Assembly (NCBI GenBank): GCA_963793005.1
Contig: CAWBYP010000002.1
Location: 868,001 to 932,000, forward strand
DNA length: 64,000 bases
Direction of reading: 5' to 3'
From: RPQJ01 sp963793005
GTDB taxonomy: Bacteria > Pseudomonadota > Gammaproteobacteria > Steroidobacterales > Steroidobacteraceae
Shown piece by piece: positions 1 to 7,485 of this stretch (position 1 is its first letter; each line of letters starts with the position of its first letter). Below the pieces are notes generated by a model. It had not been told where the DNA came from. It ran no database searches and worked only from the letters and a program-made list of their open reading frames with translations. A program made the translations under genes and the position numbers.

Positions 1-2
1 TG

Positions 3-1007
3 CTTGGCTACGCGCCGATCGAGCCGGACGGCTCGGTGCGGGTAAAGGTGCCTGCCAACGTCGCCTTCGCAATCTCGTTACTCGACGCGAACGGCAGGCG
101 GAGAGGACCGCGGCACAACAACTGGCTACAGGTGCGGGCCGGCGAAGAACTGCGTTGCAACGGCTGCCACGATCCCGCGAGCGGCCTGTCGCACGGGCGC
201 AGCAACCTCTTCGCCGCTGCCTGGGCGGGTGCCCCGACCACCGGCCTTCCGTTTCCGAATTCAAACCCCGCACTGTTCGCGGACTTCGGCGAAACGATGG
301 CGCAGGTGCGCGCCCGCATCAGCTGCCAGACCGACTGCGCCGCGCTGAAGCCGAGCACCAGCGTCGTATTCGAAGACGTATGGACCGACCCGGTTTCGGC
401 CGGGCGCCCGGCCGATGCGCCGTTCGAATACAGCTACGCCGACCTGGCGACCCCGGCGCCGACGTCGCCCGAGTGCGTGACAAGCTGGCACTCCGGTTGC
501 CGGATAACCGTTCACTACGAACAGCACATCCACCCGCTGTGGAGCCTGCCGCGCGTGACCTTCGACGTGGATGGCGTGACCGTCCTCAAGGACGATACCT
601 GCACGAGTTGCCACTCGCGGCTTTCGGCGGCCGGCGAGGCACAGGTGCCTCCGGGCCAGCTCGAACTGACCGACGGCCCGTCGGCCGACCAGCCGGACCA
701 CTTCCACGCCTATCGCGAACTGCTGGCCACGGACAACGAGCAGGAACTCGTCGGTGGGACGTTGCAGGATCGCCTGGTACAGGTCGGTGTCGACCCGGTC
801 ACCGGCGACCCGCAGTTCGCGCCGGTGCAGGTGACGCCTTCGCTGCGGGCGGGCAGCGCAAGCACATCTGTGACGTTCTTCTCAGGATTCGCGCCCGGAG
901 GCACCCACGAGGGCCGTCTTTCGGCCGCGGAGTTGAGGCTCGTCTCGGAATGGGTCGACGAAGGTGCGCAGTATTTCAATGACCCGTTCGTCGCGCCGCT
1001 CAATTGA
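3..1007 (+). CDS. Hydrazine synthase alpha-like dihaem protein, C-terminal part (5' end outside window)
   Basis: The reading frame is open from the first bases, so this is the last 334 residues of a longer protein. The opening PIEPDGSVRVKVPANV stretch resembles the middle region of hydrazine synthase alpha (HzsA) relatives, which are widespread outside anammox bacteria. Two c-type haem motifs are visible: CNGCH at residues 52-56 of the visible part and CTSCH at 200-204. Further cysteines in between (SCQTDC, ECVTSWHSGC) could form disulfides. A periplasmic or outer-surface redox role is inferred; hydrazine synthesis is not implied. The following genes encode two small barrels, a thioredoxin-like protein, a DUF4266 lipoprotein and a DUF3570 barrel at very short spacing, so an envelope electron-transfer or maturation operon is likely. 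The family call is by memory of sequence style, not by a search. Confidence 0.7.
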   Translation, partial: LGYAPIEPDGSVRVKVPANVAFAISLLDANGRRRGPRHNNWLQVRAGEELRCNGCHDPASGLSHGRSNLFAAAWAGAPTTGLPFPNSNPALFADFGETMAQVRARISCQTDCAALKPSTSVVFEDVWTDPVSAGRPADAPFEYSYADLATPAPTSPECVTSWHSGCRITVHYEQHIHPLWSLPRVTFDVDGVTVLKDDTCTSCHSRLSAAGEAQVPPGQLELTDGPSADQPDHFHAYRELLATDNEQELVGGTLQDRLVQVGVDPVTGDPQFAPVQVTPSLRAGSASTSVTFFSGFAPGGTHEGRLSAAELRLVSEWVDEGAQYFNDPFVAPLN

Positions 1008-1011
1008 CGCA

Positions 1012-1749
1012 ATGCACCGAATCCTGATCACTGGCTTTCTGCTGTTCTCTGCGCTGGCTCCAACCGGAGCCAGCGCGAGCGCGGAGACCGTCGTCGTGCA
1101 GGATCCGTACATCGACCTGCACAGCGGACCGGGTCGCGGCTTCCCGGTGACCCAGGTGGTCGAGCGCGGCGCCGACGTCGTTCTGCTCCGGCAGCGCACC
1201 GACTGGGTAAAGGTGCGCACCGATCGCGGTCGCGAGGGCTGGGTGAACCGCAGGCAGCTCGAGAGAACGCTCTCCCCGCAAGGCGAGGAGGTTCGGCTTC
1301 CCGGTCCCAGCCCCGACGCCCGCGTCGCGCACCGCTGGGAAATCGGCGTCGGCGCCGGCGACTTTGATGGCGCAGACACCATTGCCGTAACCGGCTCGTA
1401 CATGCTGACCGACTCGCTGTTCGTGCGCGCCGACGTGTCGCAACTGCTCGGCGAGTATTCGACCGGCTGGCTGGGGACCGCGGGCATCGGCCACAACTTC
1501 ATGCCGCAGTGGAGGGTGTCGCCGTTCATCTCGATCGGCGGCGGCGTGGTCTATGTGGATCCGAATGCAACGCTGATCCAGACCAGCAACCGCACCAACT
1601 CGGTGGCCTACGCGGGCGCCGGCCTGCGCGGCTACCTGAGCGACCGATTCCTGCTGCAGGCGGAATACCGCCAGTTCGTGATCTTCATGGACACCAACGA
1701 CAACGAGGTCATCAACGAATGGACCGTCGGCTTCACGCATTTCTTCTGA
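1012..1749 (+). CDS. Exported protein with bacterial SH3 domain fused to an outer-membrane beta-barrel
   Basis: A signal peptide (about residues 1-24, ending ASASA) is followed by an SH3_3-type domain (about 26-85) with the typical LHSGPGRGFPV and REGWVNR segments. The rest (about 105-245) is an outer-membrane-barrel-like region of alternating hydrophobic strands that ends in aromatic residues (THFF), as barrel proteins do. The SH3 part usually binds peptidoglycan or peptide ligands, so this could anchor a barrel to the wall. The gene starts 4 bp after the HzsA-like gene. No clear ribosome binding site precedes ATG 1012. In-frame ATG 979 or GTG 964 are alternatives that would lengthen the positively charged N-region. 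Confidence 0.7.
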   Translation: MHRILITGFLLFSALAPTGASASAETVVVQDPYIDLHSGPGRGFPVTQVVERGADVVLLRQRTDWVKVRTDRGREGWVNRRQLERTLSPQGEEVRLPGPSPDARVAHRWEIGVGAGDFDGADTIAVTGSYMLTDSLFVRADVSQLLGEYSTGWLGTAGIGHNFMPQWRVSPFISIGGGVVYVDPNATLIQTSNRTNSVAYAGAGLRGYLSDRFLLQAEYRQFVIFMDTNDNEVINEWTVGFTHFF

Positions 1750-2384
1750 ACGCCGCGGTCGCCGCCGGCGCACACCTGCTTCCCGGCGCAGCGCTTGCGC
1801 AGGACGCCGTCGGTGCGTCGGCCGACACTCCGCAGGTGGTCGAGCCCAGGGTTGCCCGGCGCGAGGTCAAGGTGCCGGCAATCGACACCGAGAACTTCGA
1901 GGCGGGCCTGTTCATCGGCACGGTCAGCATCGAGGACTTCGGCTCGAGCTTCCTGTACGGCGGCCGGATCGCCTATCACTTCACCGAGGACATCTTCGTC
2001 GAAGCGACGATCGGGTCCGCCAAGGCAGGCAAGACCAGTTACGAGGACCTGAGCGGCTCCGCGGAACTGCTCACCGACAGCCAGCGCCAGTACACCTACT
2101 ACGACGTCGCTATCGGCTGGAACGCCCTGCCGGGCGAGGTGTTCTTCGGCGGCAAGCGCGCAATGCCGAGCGCGGTTTACCTGACGCTCGGTATCGGCGG
2201 CACCGATTTCGCGGACGACACCCATTTCACGCTGACGCCAGGCATCGGATTCCGGCTGCTGCTGAACGACTGGCTGGCCGCACACGTGGACGCCCGTGAC
2301 CAGATGTTCAACAGCGATCTTCTCGGCAAGGACAAGCTGACCCAGAACCTGCAGTTCAGCCTGAGCCTCACGGCATTCTTCTGA
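1719..2384 (+). CDS. Small outer-membrane beta-barrel protein
   Basis: Predicted 221 residues. ATG 1719 gives a signal peptide (about 1-28, ending GAALAQ). GAGG about 10 bases upstream supports this start. The gene overlaps the end of the SH3-barrel gene by 31 bp in another frame, which suggests translational coupling. The mature part alternates Gly/aromatic-rich strands and ends SLSLTAFF, with the C-terminal Phe typical of outer-membrane barrels. It resembles short OmpA/OmpW-like barrels of unknown cargo. Its place between the SH3-barrel and TlpA genes suggests a partner role in the same envelope complex. No specific family was recognised. Confidence 0.7.
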   Translation: MDRRLHAFLLNAAVAAGAHLLPGAALAQDAVGASADTPQVVEPRVARREVKVPAIDTENFEAGLFIGTVSIEDFGSSFLYGGRIAYHFTEDIFVEATIGSAKAGKTSYEDLSGSAELLTDSQRQYTYYDVAIGWNALPGEVFFGGKRAMPSAVYLTLGIGGTDFADDTHFTLTPGIGFRLLLNDWLAAHVDARDQMFNSDLLGKDKLTQNLQFSLSLTAFF

Positions 2385-2398
2385 CAATGGAGCACGTC

Positions 2399-2878
2399 AT
2401 GCGCGCAATCCGCCCCTTTGCAGCCGTCATGATCTTCGCCGCCATGGCGTCGAGTGCGCATGCCGCCGCGCCTGCTTTCACGCTGCCCGCCCGCGACGGC
2501 GGCAACCTGAGCCTGGCAGAGCTGAAGGGCCAGGTCGTGATGATCAATTTCTGGGCCACATGGTGCGGCCCGTGCCGGCAGGAAATGCCGCTGCTCGAGC
2601 AGATCCAGGCCAGATATGAGCCGCTTGGATTCACGCTGGTGGGCATCAACGTCGAGCCCGACAGCGCGGCTGCTCAGGAATGGCTGGCGAAGGTGCCTGT
2701 CAGCTTCCCGATCCTCTTCGACCGCAAGAACGAAGTGGCCGAGTCCTTCGGCGTCGAGGGCATGCCGAGTTCGGTCTTCATCGACCGCGCAGGCAACGTG
2801 CGCTACGTACATCACGGCTACCGTCCCGGGGACGAGGCCAAGTACGCGGACATGGTCCGCAGCCTGGTGAAGGAGTGA
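2399..2878 (+). CDS. Periplasmic TlpA/ResA-like thioredoxin
   Basis: Predicted 159 residues with a signal peptide (about 1-22, ending SSAHA) and a thioredoxin fold carrying the active-site motif WCGPC (Cys56 and Cys59). The FINFWATWC-type context and the GMPSSVFIDRAGNV loop with cis-Pro are typical of TlpA/ResA/DsbE proteins, which reduce disulfides in apocytochromes or copper-site proteins. ATG 2399 is chosen over in-frame ATG 2387 because GGAG lies 7-10 bases before it and the signal peptide is then clean. The likely job is thiol reduction for the dihaem protein or the Cys-tailed DUF4266 protein of this operon; this is inferred from neighbourhood only. Confidence 0.88.
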   Translation: MRAIRPFAAVMIFAAMASSAHAAAPAFTLPARDGGNLSLAELKGQVVMINFWATWCGPCRQEMPLLEQIQARYEPLGFTLVGINVEPDSAAAQEWLAKVPVSFPILFDRKNEVAESFGVEGMPSSVFIDRAGNVRYVHHGYRPGDEAKYADMVRSLVKE

Positions 2879-2883
2879 GCCCG

Positions 2884-3108
2884 ATGATCCTCACGCGTGC
2901 AATGGCATTGCTCGCGCTTGCGGGCCTGGCCGGTTGCGGCGGAATCGAGCCGTGGGTGAAGCCTTATGAGCGGCAGAACTTTGCGGACCCGATCATGAGC
3001 GCCGATCGTGACCCCGTCTCACAGGCATACATCGATCACGTGTACGAGGCCCGTGAGGGCGCGCGTGGCGCGCTCGGCGGCAGTGGTGGCGGTTGTGGCT
3101 GCAACTGA
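2884..3108 (+). CDS. DUF4266-type small lipoprotein with C-terminal CGCN
   Basis: A 74-residue protein. Residues 1-18 form a lipoprotein signal with lipobox LAGC (Cys18). The middle segment WVKPYERQNFADPIM and the Gly-rich tail ending GGGCGCN (Cys71 and Cys73) match what I recall of DUF4266. AAGGAG lies 9 bases before ATG 2884, and the gene begins 5 bp after the thioredoxin stop. Genes of this family often accompany DUF3570 barrels and thioredoxin-like proteins. The function is unknown. The paired cysteines at the very end could bind metal, take a cofactor or be the target of the TlpA-like protein. Confidence 0.85.
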   Translation: MILTRAMALLALAGLAGCGGIEPWVKPYERQNFADPIMSADRDPVSQAYIDHVYEAREGARGALGGSGGGCGCN

Positions 3109-4264
3109 CTCCAAGGCCGCCCGCCAGCGGCAGGATGCCACGGCACTGCTCGCAGTTCCGCTGGCGCTCGCGTCGCTATCGCCCGCCGACGCGGCCGTGC
3201 TTCCGGAGGATCGCGCCGATGCGCTCTACCACCGCTACGAAGGCGGCGGCGTGACAGTGGACGGGCCGTCGCTGCTGGTGCGCAAGAAGCTCGGCGAGAA
3301 GTTCTCCGTGGCAGCCAACTACTACGTGGACATGGTGTCGAGCGCGTCGATCGACGTCCTCACGCAGGCAAGCCCGTACAAGGAAACCCGCCGGCAGGCA
3401 AGCATTGCGGCCGACATGCTGCAGGGCAAGACGCAGTACAGCATCGCCTACACCAACAGTGACGAGAACGACTACACCGCGAACACTGCCAGCTTCGACC
3501 TGAGCCAGGACATGTTCGGTGACCTGACGACGGTGTCCTTTGGCTTCAGCCGCGCCTGGGATGAAGTGCGACGCAACGGCGACCCGGAGTTCAAGGAATC
3601 CGTGGACCGCTGGAGCTACCGGGTCGGTGTCTCGCAGATCGTCACGCCCACCCTGATGATGGGTCTCCGGTTCGAGACCATCACCGACGAGGGCTACCTG
3701 AACAACCCCTATCGTTCGGCCCGCTACGTGGACCCGACTGCCGCCGACGGCTACGCGTGGGAGCCGGAGGTCTATCCGAACACGCGAACCAGCAACGCCG
3801 TGTCACTGACCGCCGACTACTTCCTGTGGTACCGGGCAGCGCTGCACGGCATGTACCGCTACTACACCGACACCTGGGGAATCGACGCCAACACCCTGCG
3901 CATCGGCTACACGCACCCGATCGGCGAGCGGTGGATACTCGAGGCCGACTACCGCTGGTACGACCAGTCTGCAGCCGACTTTTACTCCGACATCTTTCCC
4001 TATGCGAACTCGCAGAACTTCCTGGGGCGCGACAAGGAACTGAGCACCTTCCAGAGCCAGATGGTGACGGTCGGTGCAACGTGGCGATTGCCGGCAGTAA
4101 CGTGGGGAGGGATACAGCGCTCGACGATCAACGTCTACTACGACCACGCGCTGTATGACTACCAGGACTTCCGCAACGCCTTGAAGGGCGACTCGGTGGA
4201 CACTGAACCGAAGTACCACTTCGGCGCCGACGTCCTGAGGGTCTTCCTGTCGGTCTGGTTCTAG
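3095..4264 (+). CDS. DUF3570 outer-membrane beta-barrel protein
   Basis: About 389 residues. After an export signal (LLAVPLALASLSPADA) the protein begins ALYHRYEGGGVTVDGPSLLV, followed by many alternating Tyr/Trp-rich strands and a final VFLSVWF, as expected for a DUF3570 barrel. The start is uncertain. GTG codons at 3083, 3086 and 3095 are all in frame and overlap the end of the DUF4266 gene; 3095 is used here because it gives a compact signal peptide. A role as outer-membrane conduit for the upstream redox proteins is an inference. It is the last gene of the operon and converges on pap. Confidence 0.82.
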   Translation: MAATDSKAARQRQDATALLAVPLALASLSPADAAVLPEDRADALYHRYEGGGVTVDGPSLLVRKKLGEKFSVAANYYVDMVSSASIDVLTQASPYKETRRQASIAADMLQGKTQYSIAYTNSDENDYTANTASFDLSQDMFGDLTTVSFGFSRAWDEVRRNGDPEFKESVDRWSYRVGVSQIVTPTLMMGLRFETITDEGYLNNPYRSARYVDPTAADGYAWEPEVYPNTRTSNAVSLTADYFLWYRAALHGMYRYYTDTWGIDANTLRIGYTHPIGERWILEADYRWYDQSAADFYSDIFPYANSQNFLGRDKELSTFQSQMVTVGATWRLPAVTWGGIQRSTINVYYDHALYDYQDFRNALKGDSVDTEPKYHFGADVLRVFLSVWF

Positions 4265-4328
4265 CTGCCGGCCTGGCTGGATCTCCGAACCCATACCCGG
4301 TCCGGACAGCCCGACACTCCGTAGGCCC
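4265..4328. other. Convergent intergenic gap
   Basis: This 64-bp gap separates the ends of the DUF3570 gene and pap. Only a short CCGGTCCGG palindrome is visible, and no T-rich terminator is evident on either strand. Confidence 0.5.
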
Positions 4329-5807
4329 CTACCCGAGGGCGGACTCGATACGCTCGCACAGGCGGCGCAGCACCAGCAGTCGCGCATGGCGCTTGTCATC
4401 CGCGGGGATCACGTACCACGGCGCATGCGGAGCGCTGGTGCGCGCCATCATCTCCCGGGCAGCGCGCTCGTAGGCCGGCCACTGCCTGCGGTTGGTCCAG
4501 TCCTCGGGATCCACCTTGAAGCGCTTCAGCGGGTTGCGGTCGCGCTCCTTGAACCGCGCCAACTGCTCCTTCTTGCTGACCGACATCCAGAACTTCGCGA
4601 CGATGACGCGATGTTCGGCCAGCTCGCGCTCGAACTCGTTGATCTCGCCGTATGCGCGCTGCCAGTCGGGCCTGCTGGCGAGCCCCCTGACGCGCTCCAC
4701 CAGCACGCGCCCATACCAGGAGCGGTCGAAGATCGTGTAATTGCCGCGTGGCGGCAGCTGGAACCAGAATCGCCACAGGTAGGGACGCGCCAGTTCCTCC
4801 GGTGTCGGCGCCGATATCGGCACGACCCGGTACTGGCGCGCATCGAGCGCCGCCGTAATGCGCCGGATGGCTCCGCCCTTGCCCGCGGCATCCATGCCCT
4901 CGAACACGACAACCACCGAATGGCTGGCGAACCTGCGGCGTCGTGACAGCAGCGCGAGGCGGCCCTGCAGCTGTTCCAACTCCTGGTCGTAGTCCTCCTC
5001 GGCAACCCGCGGCCCACGATGACCCGTGGCAAGTTGCACTTCTTTCGCCGCACGCAACCTGGGCGTCGCGGGCGCCCTTGCGCGGCCAGTAACCCTGCCA
5101 AGGCTGCCCTGCATGCCGGCCAGCAGGACCCGGCCCACTTGCAGCGCACGGTGCTGGCGATCCGTGCCATCGACCAGGTGCCACGGTGCCACCGGCTGCT
5201 CGGTCATCTCGAGGCAATGCTCGACCGCCTTCTCTACGCGGCGGAAATGCCCGGCGAGCCACAGGTCCTCGCGCGTCACGCGCCAGCGCGTGCTCTTGTC
5301 GCCCTGGAGTTTCTCGAGGCGCTTGCGCTGGATCTCCGGTCCGACGTGCAGGTGGACCTTGACGACCGCAACGCCGTCGGCAACCAGCATCCGCTCCAGC
5401 AAGCGGATGCGCTCCACCTCGCGGCGCGCGTCTGCCTTCGAACGCTTCGGATGCAGAACGGATTGACGAAGAAACTCGCCGTACCAGCCCGCGTGCATGA
5501 TTGCGATCCGGCCGCGCGGCGGCATCACCCGCCAGTAGCGCCATAACAGCGGCTTCTGGCGCTCCGCCTCGTCAGGCACGCGGAATCCATAGACGGTGAC
5601 GAACTTCGGATCGAGCCACCCGAGCAGCTCGTTGACCACTTCGCTGCGGCCGGCAGCGGGGATTCCGGTAACGATCATCGCTACGGCACGGGCCCTGCTC
5701 TTGCGCAGCTCGAACTGCGCGTCCAGCAGCTGATCCTGGAGCTTCGGCAACTCATGCTCGTATTCGAGCCTGGTCAGCCGCCTGCCGCTCAACACCTCGT
5801 GCAGCAT
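4329..5807 (-). CDS. pap: Polyphosphate:AMP phosphotransferase (tandem PPK2 domains)
   Basis: A 492-residue protein with two PPK2-type kinase domains in tandem. The first has a degenerate P-loop (GIPAAGRS, about residues 48-55) with WRYWRVMPPRG and WYGEFL. The second (from about 290) has the intact loop GMDAAGKGGA, WRFWFQLPPRG and FDRSWYGRVL. This two-domain form is the hallmark of PAP enzymes, which phosphorylate AMP to ADP with polyphosphate; the second domain is expected to be catalytic. It is cytosolic. It lies 12 bp downstream of aguA and may be co-transcribed with it, with no obvious ribosome binding site of its own. A polyphosphate-glucokinase-like gene is elsewhere in the window. Confidence 0.9.
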   Translation of the reverse strand: MLHEVLSGRRLTRLEYEHELPKLQDQLLDAQFELRKSRARAVAMIVTGIPAAGRSEVVNELLGWLDPKFVTVYGFRVPDEAERQKPLLWRYWRVMPPRGRIAIMHAGWYGEFLRQSVLHPKRSKADARREVERIRLLERMLVADGVAVVKVHLHVGPEIQRKRLEKLQGDKSTRWRVTREDLWLAGHFRRVEKAVEHCLEMTEQPVAPWHLVDGTDRQHRALQVGRVLLAGMQGSLGRVTGRARAPATPRLRAAKEVQLATGHRGPRVAEEDYDQELEQLQGRLALLSRRRRFASHSVVVVFEGMDAAGKGGAIRRITAALDARQYRVVPISAPTPEELARPYLWRFWFQLPPRGNYTIFDRSWYGRVLVERVRGLASRPDWQRAYGEINEFERELAEHRVIVAKFWMSVSKKEQLARFKERDRNPLKRFKVDPEDWTNRRQWPAYERAAREMMARTSAPHAPWYVIPADDKRHARLLVLRRLCERIESALG

Positions 5808-5819
5808 ATGATCAGATGC

Positions 5820-7025
5820 CTATTCGGCCTGGGTTCCGTTCGCTGCACGCACGCTTCCGGCCATGCGCCGGCCCCTCGCGGTGGTTCGACGCCGAGCCGC
5901 TACCACGCGCCGCCCACCGACGACGAGCTGCGCCGCCCTCGGCACCTGTTGCGTAATGCAGTGTACGTTTCCGCCGCCGAGCAGGATCTCGCGTCCCGGC
6001 ACTCCGACGATCTCGCGCCTCGGGAACAGGGACTTCAACTTGCGCATCGCAGCGGCGTCGCGCTTCGGGTCGAGCAGCGGCACGACGACGTGGCGATTCC
6101 CAAGGTAGAAATTGACGTACGACCCCGCCAGCCTGGCGCCGGCTTCGCGCGGCTGCGAGCCTTCCGCGGCATCGATACCGGCAGCCTCGGCCTTCGTCAT
6201 GTAGAGCGGTCCGGGCTGGACGAGCTTGTGCACCTTGAACCGCCTGCCCCGCGCATCGCGCGCCTGCTGCAGCCGCTCCCACGCATCGCGGGAAATATCG
6301 TACTGCGGATCCCGCCGGTCGTCGGTCCACGACAGCACCACCTCGCCGGGTCGCACGAATGCGCAGAGGTTGTCCACGTGCCCGTCGGTCTCGTCGAGGT
6401 GCACGCCCTTGCCCAGCCACACGATGGATTCGACAGCCAGGTAGCGCTGCAGCAGGCCCTCGATCTCGCCACGGGTCAGGTGTGGGTTGCGGTTGCGATT
6501 CAGCAGGCACTCTTCGGTCGTGATCAGGGTGCCCTGCCCGTCCACGTGGATCGCGCCGCCCTCGAGCACGAACGGTGCGCGGTATCGATCGCAGCCCTCG
6601 ATTTCGATCACCTTCTGCGCGACACCTTCATCCCGGTCCCACGGAAAATAGATTCCGCCATCGAGACCACCCCAGGCATTGAACATCCAGTCCACGCCGC
6701 GCAGCCCGCCGCGCCCGTTCACGACGAAAGTGGGCCCTACGTCGCGCATCCATGCGTCGTTGCTAGAGAGTTCCACCACACGCACTTCCGGGGGCAGGCT
6801 GCGGCGCGCGTTGTCATACTGCGCCGCCGACACGCCGACCGACACCGGGTCACTGGCGGCGATCGCGGTGGCCACCGCAGTAAACGCCTGCTGCGCAGGC
6901 TTGGCCCCAAGGCGCCAGTTGTCCGGCCGCTCCGGCCACAGCATCCAGCAGCCCTGGTGAGGCTCGAACTCGCCGGGCATGCGATACCCGTCGCGGCGGG
7001 GGGTAGTCTGGAGTGTCCGTGTCAT
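5820..7025 (-). CDS. aguA: Agmatine deiminase
   Basis: Hydrolyses agmatine to N-carbamoylputrescine and ammonia in the cytosol. The signature segments are all present: NDAWMRDVGP, LEGGAIHVDGQGT, HLDETDGHVDN and GGGNVHCITQQVP with nucleophile Cys356. ATG 7025 is preferred over in-frame ATG 7043 because GGGGAA lies 7 bases before it. The protein is 401 residues, while the usual length is near 365-370. The excess is a basic tail of about 35 residues after CITQQVP (rich in VVAARRRTT-type sequence). AguB, which takes the product to putrescine, is at 53891-54763. The DUF2845 gene upstream ends 14 bp before this start. Confidence 0.93.
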   Translation of the reverse strand: MTRTLQTTPRRDGYRMPGEFEPHQGCWMLWPERPDNWRLGAKPAQQAFTAVATAIAASDPVSVGVSAAQYDNARRSLPPEVRVVELSSNDAWMRDVGPTFVVNGRGGLRGVDWMFNAWGGLDGGIYFPWDRDEGVAQKVIEIEGCDRYRAPFVLEGGAIHVDGQGTLITTEECLLNRNRNPHLTRGEIEGLLQRYLAVESIVWLGKGVHLDETDGHVDNLCAFVRPGEVVLSWTDDRRDPQYDISRDAWERLQQARDARGRRFKVHKLVQPGPLYMTKAEAAGIDAAEGSQPREAGARLAGSYVNFYLGNRHVVVPLLDPKRDAAAMRKLKSLFPRREIVGVPGREILLGGGNVHCITQQVPRAAQLVVGGRRVVAARRRTTARGRRMAGSVRAANGTQAE

Positions 7026-7039
7026 GCGTTCCCCGACCC

Positions 7040-7351
7040 TCAATCCATGTCCATCGAGACCAGCACACCCTGGTCGAATGTAAGCACGCGTGTCACGGTA
7101 TCCGTCGCGTAGGTCCAGTGCTCGACGGGCGCGGTACCCTCGTAGTACCGACCTTCGCGCATCGCATCCGTGTCGGCCGTCTTCGACGTCGGCTCACCGC
7201 AGTACTCCAGCACGTCGGCCTGATTAGCGCCGATCATGATGATCTTATCGCCGCACCTCCACGTATCGTCGGCTGCTGCAGCCTGCGGATAGAGGCCGGT
7301 CGCCACGAGCGACATCACCAGCAGGCTGATCCAGAGTATCGAGCGCATCAC
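7040..7351 (-). CDS. DUF2845-type small exported protein
   Basis: A 103-residue protein with an N-terminal signal peptide (about 1-27) and a mature segment TWRCGDKIIMIGANQADVLE followed by CGEPTSK. This Cys-x(16-18)-Cys arrangement with a following Tyr/Trp-rich strand region is typical of DUF2845. The two cysteines may form a disulfide in the periplasm. GGGAG sits 8-12 bases before the ATG. The function is unknown. It lies between the copper ATPase gene and aguA, but nothing in it indicates copper binding. Confidence 0.75.
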   Translation of the reverse strand: MMRSILWISLLVMSLVATGLYPQAAAADDTWRCGDKIIMIGANQADVLEYCGEPTSKTADTDAMREGRYYEGTAPVEHWTYATDTVTRVLTFDQGVLVSMDMD

Positions 7352-7485
7352 GGTGTTCTCCCTTGCTTCACAATGGGTATGCGGACAACTGCGGCATCAC
7401 CGGCACGGTCGCGGCATCCCTGCCGGGCAGCATGCCCGTAGTCGAGCGAAGTAGACCACGAATTCCAGCGCCGGCGACGCTGTCG
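7352..7485. other. Intergenic gap between copA and the DUF2845 gene
   Basis: 134 bp with both flanking genes reading leftward. It must hold the promoter of the DUF2845-aguA-pap group if that group is transcribed separately. No clear hexamers, hairpin with T-tract or operator was recognised. Confidence 0.4.

Noticed and set aside
3..1007. Evidence of anammox metabolism
   Set aside because: HzsA-like proteins occur in many unrelated bacteria. No HzsB/HzsC or hydrazine dehydrogenase is present in the window.
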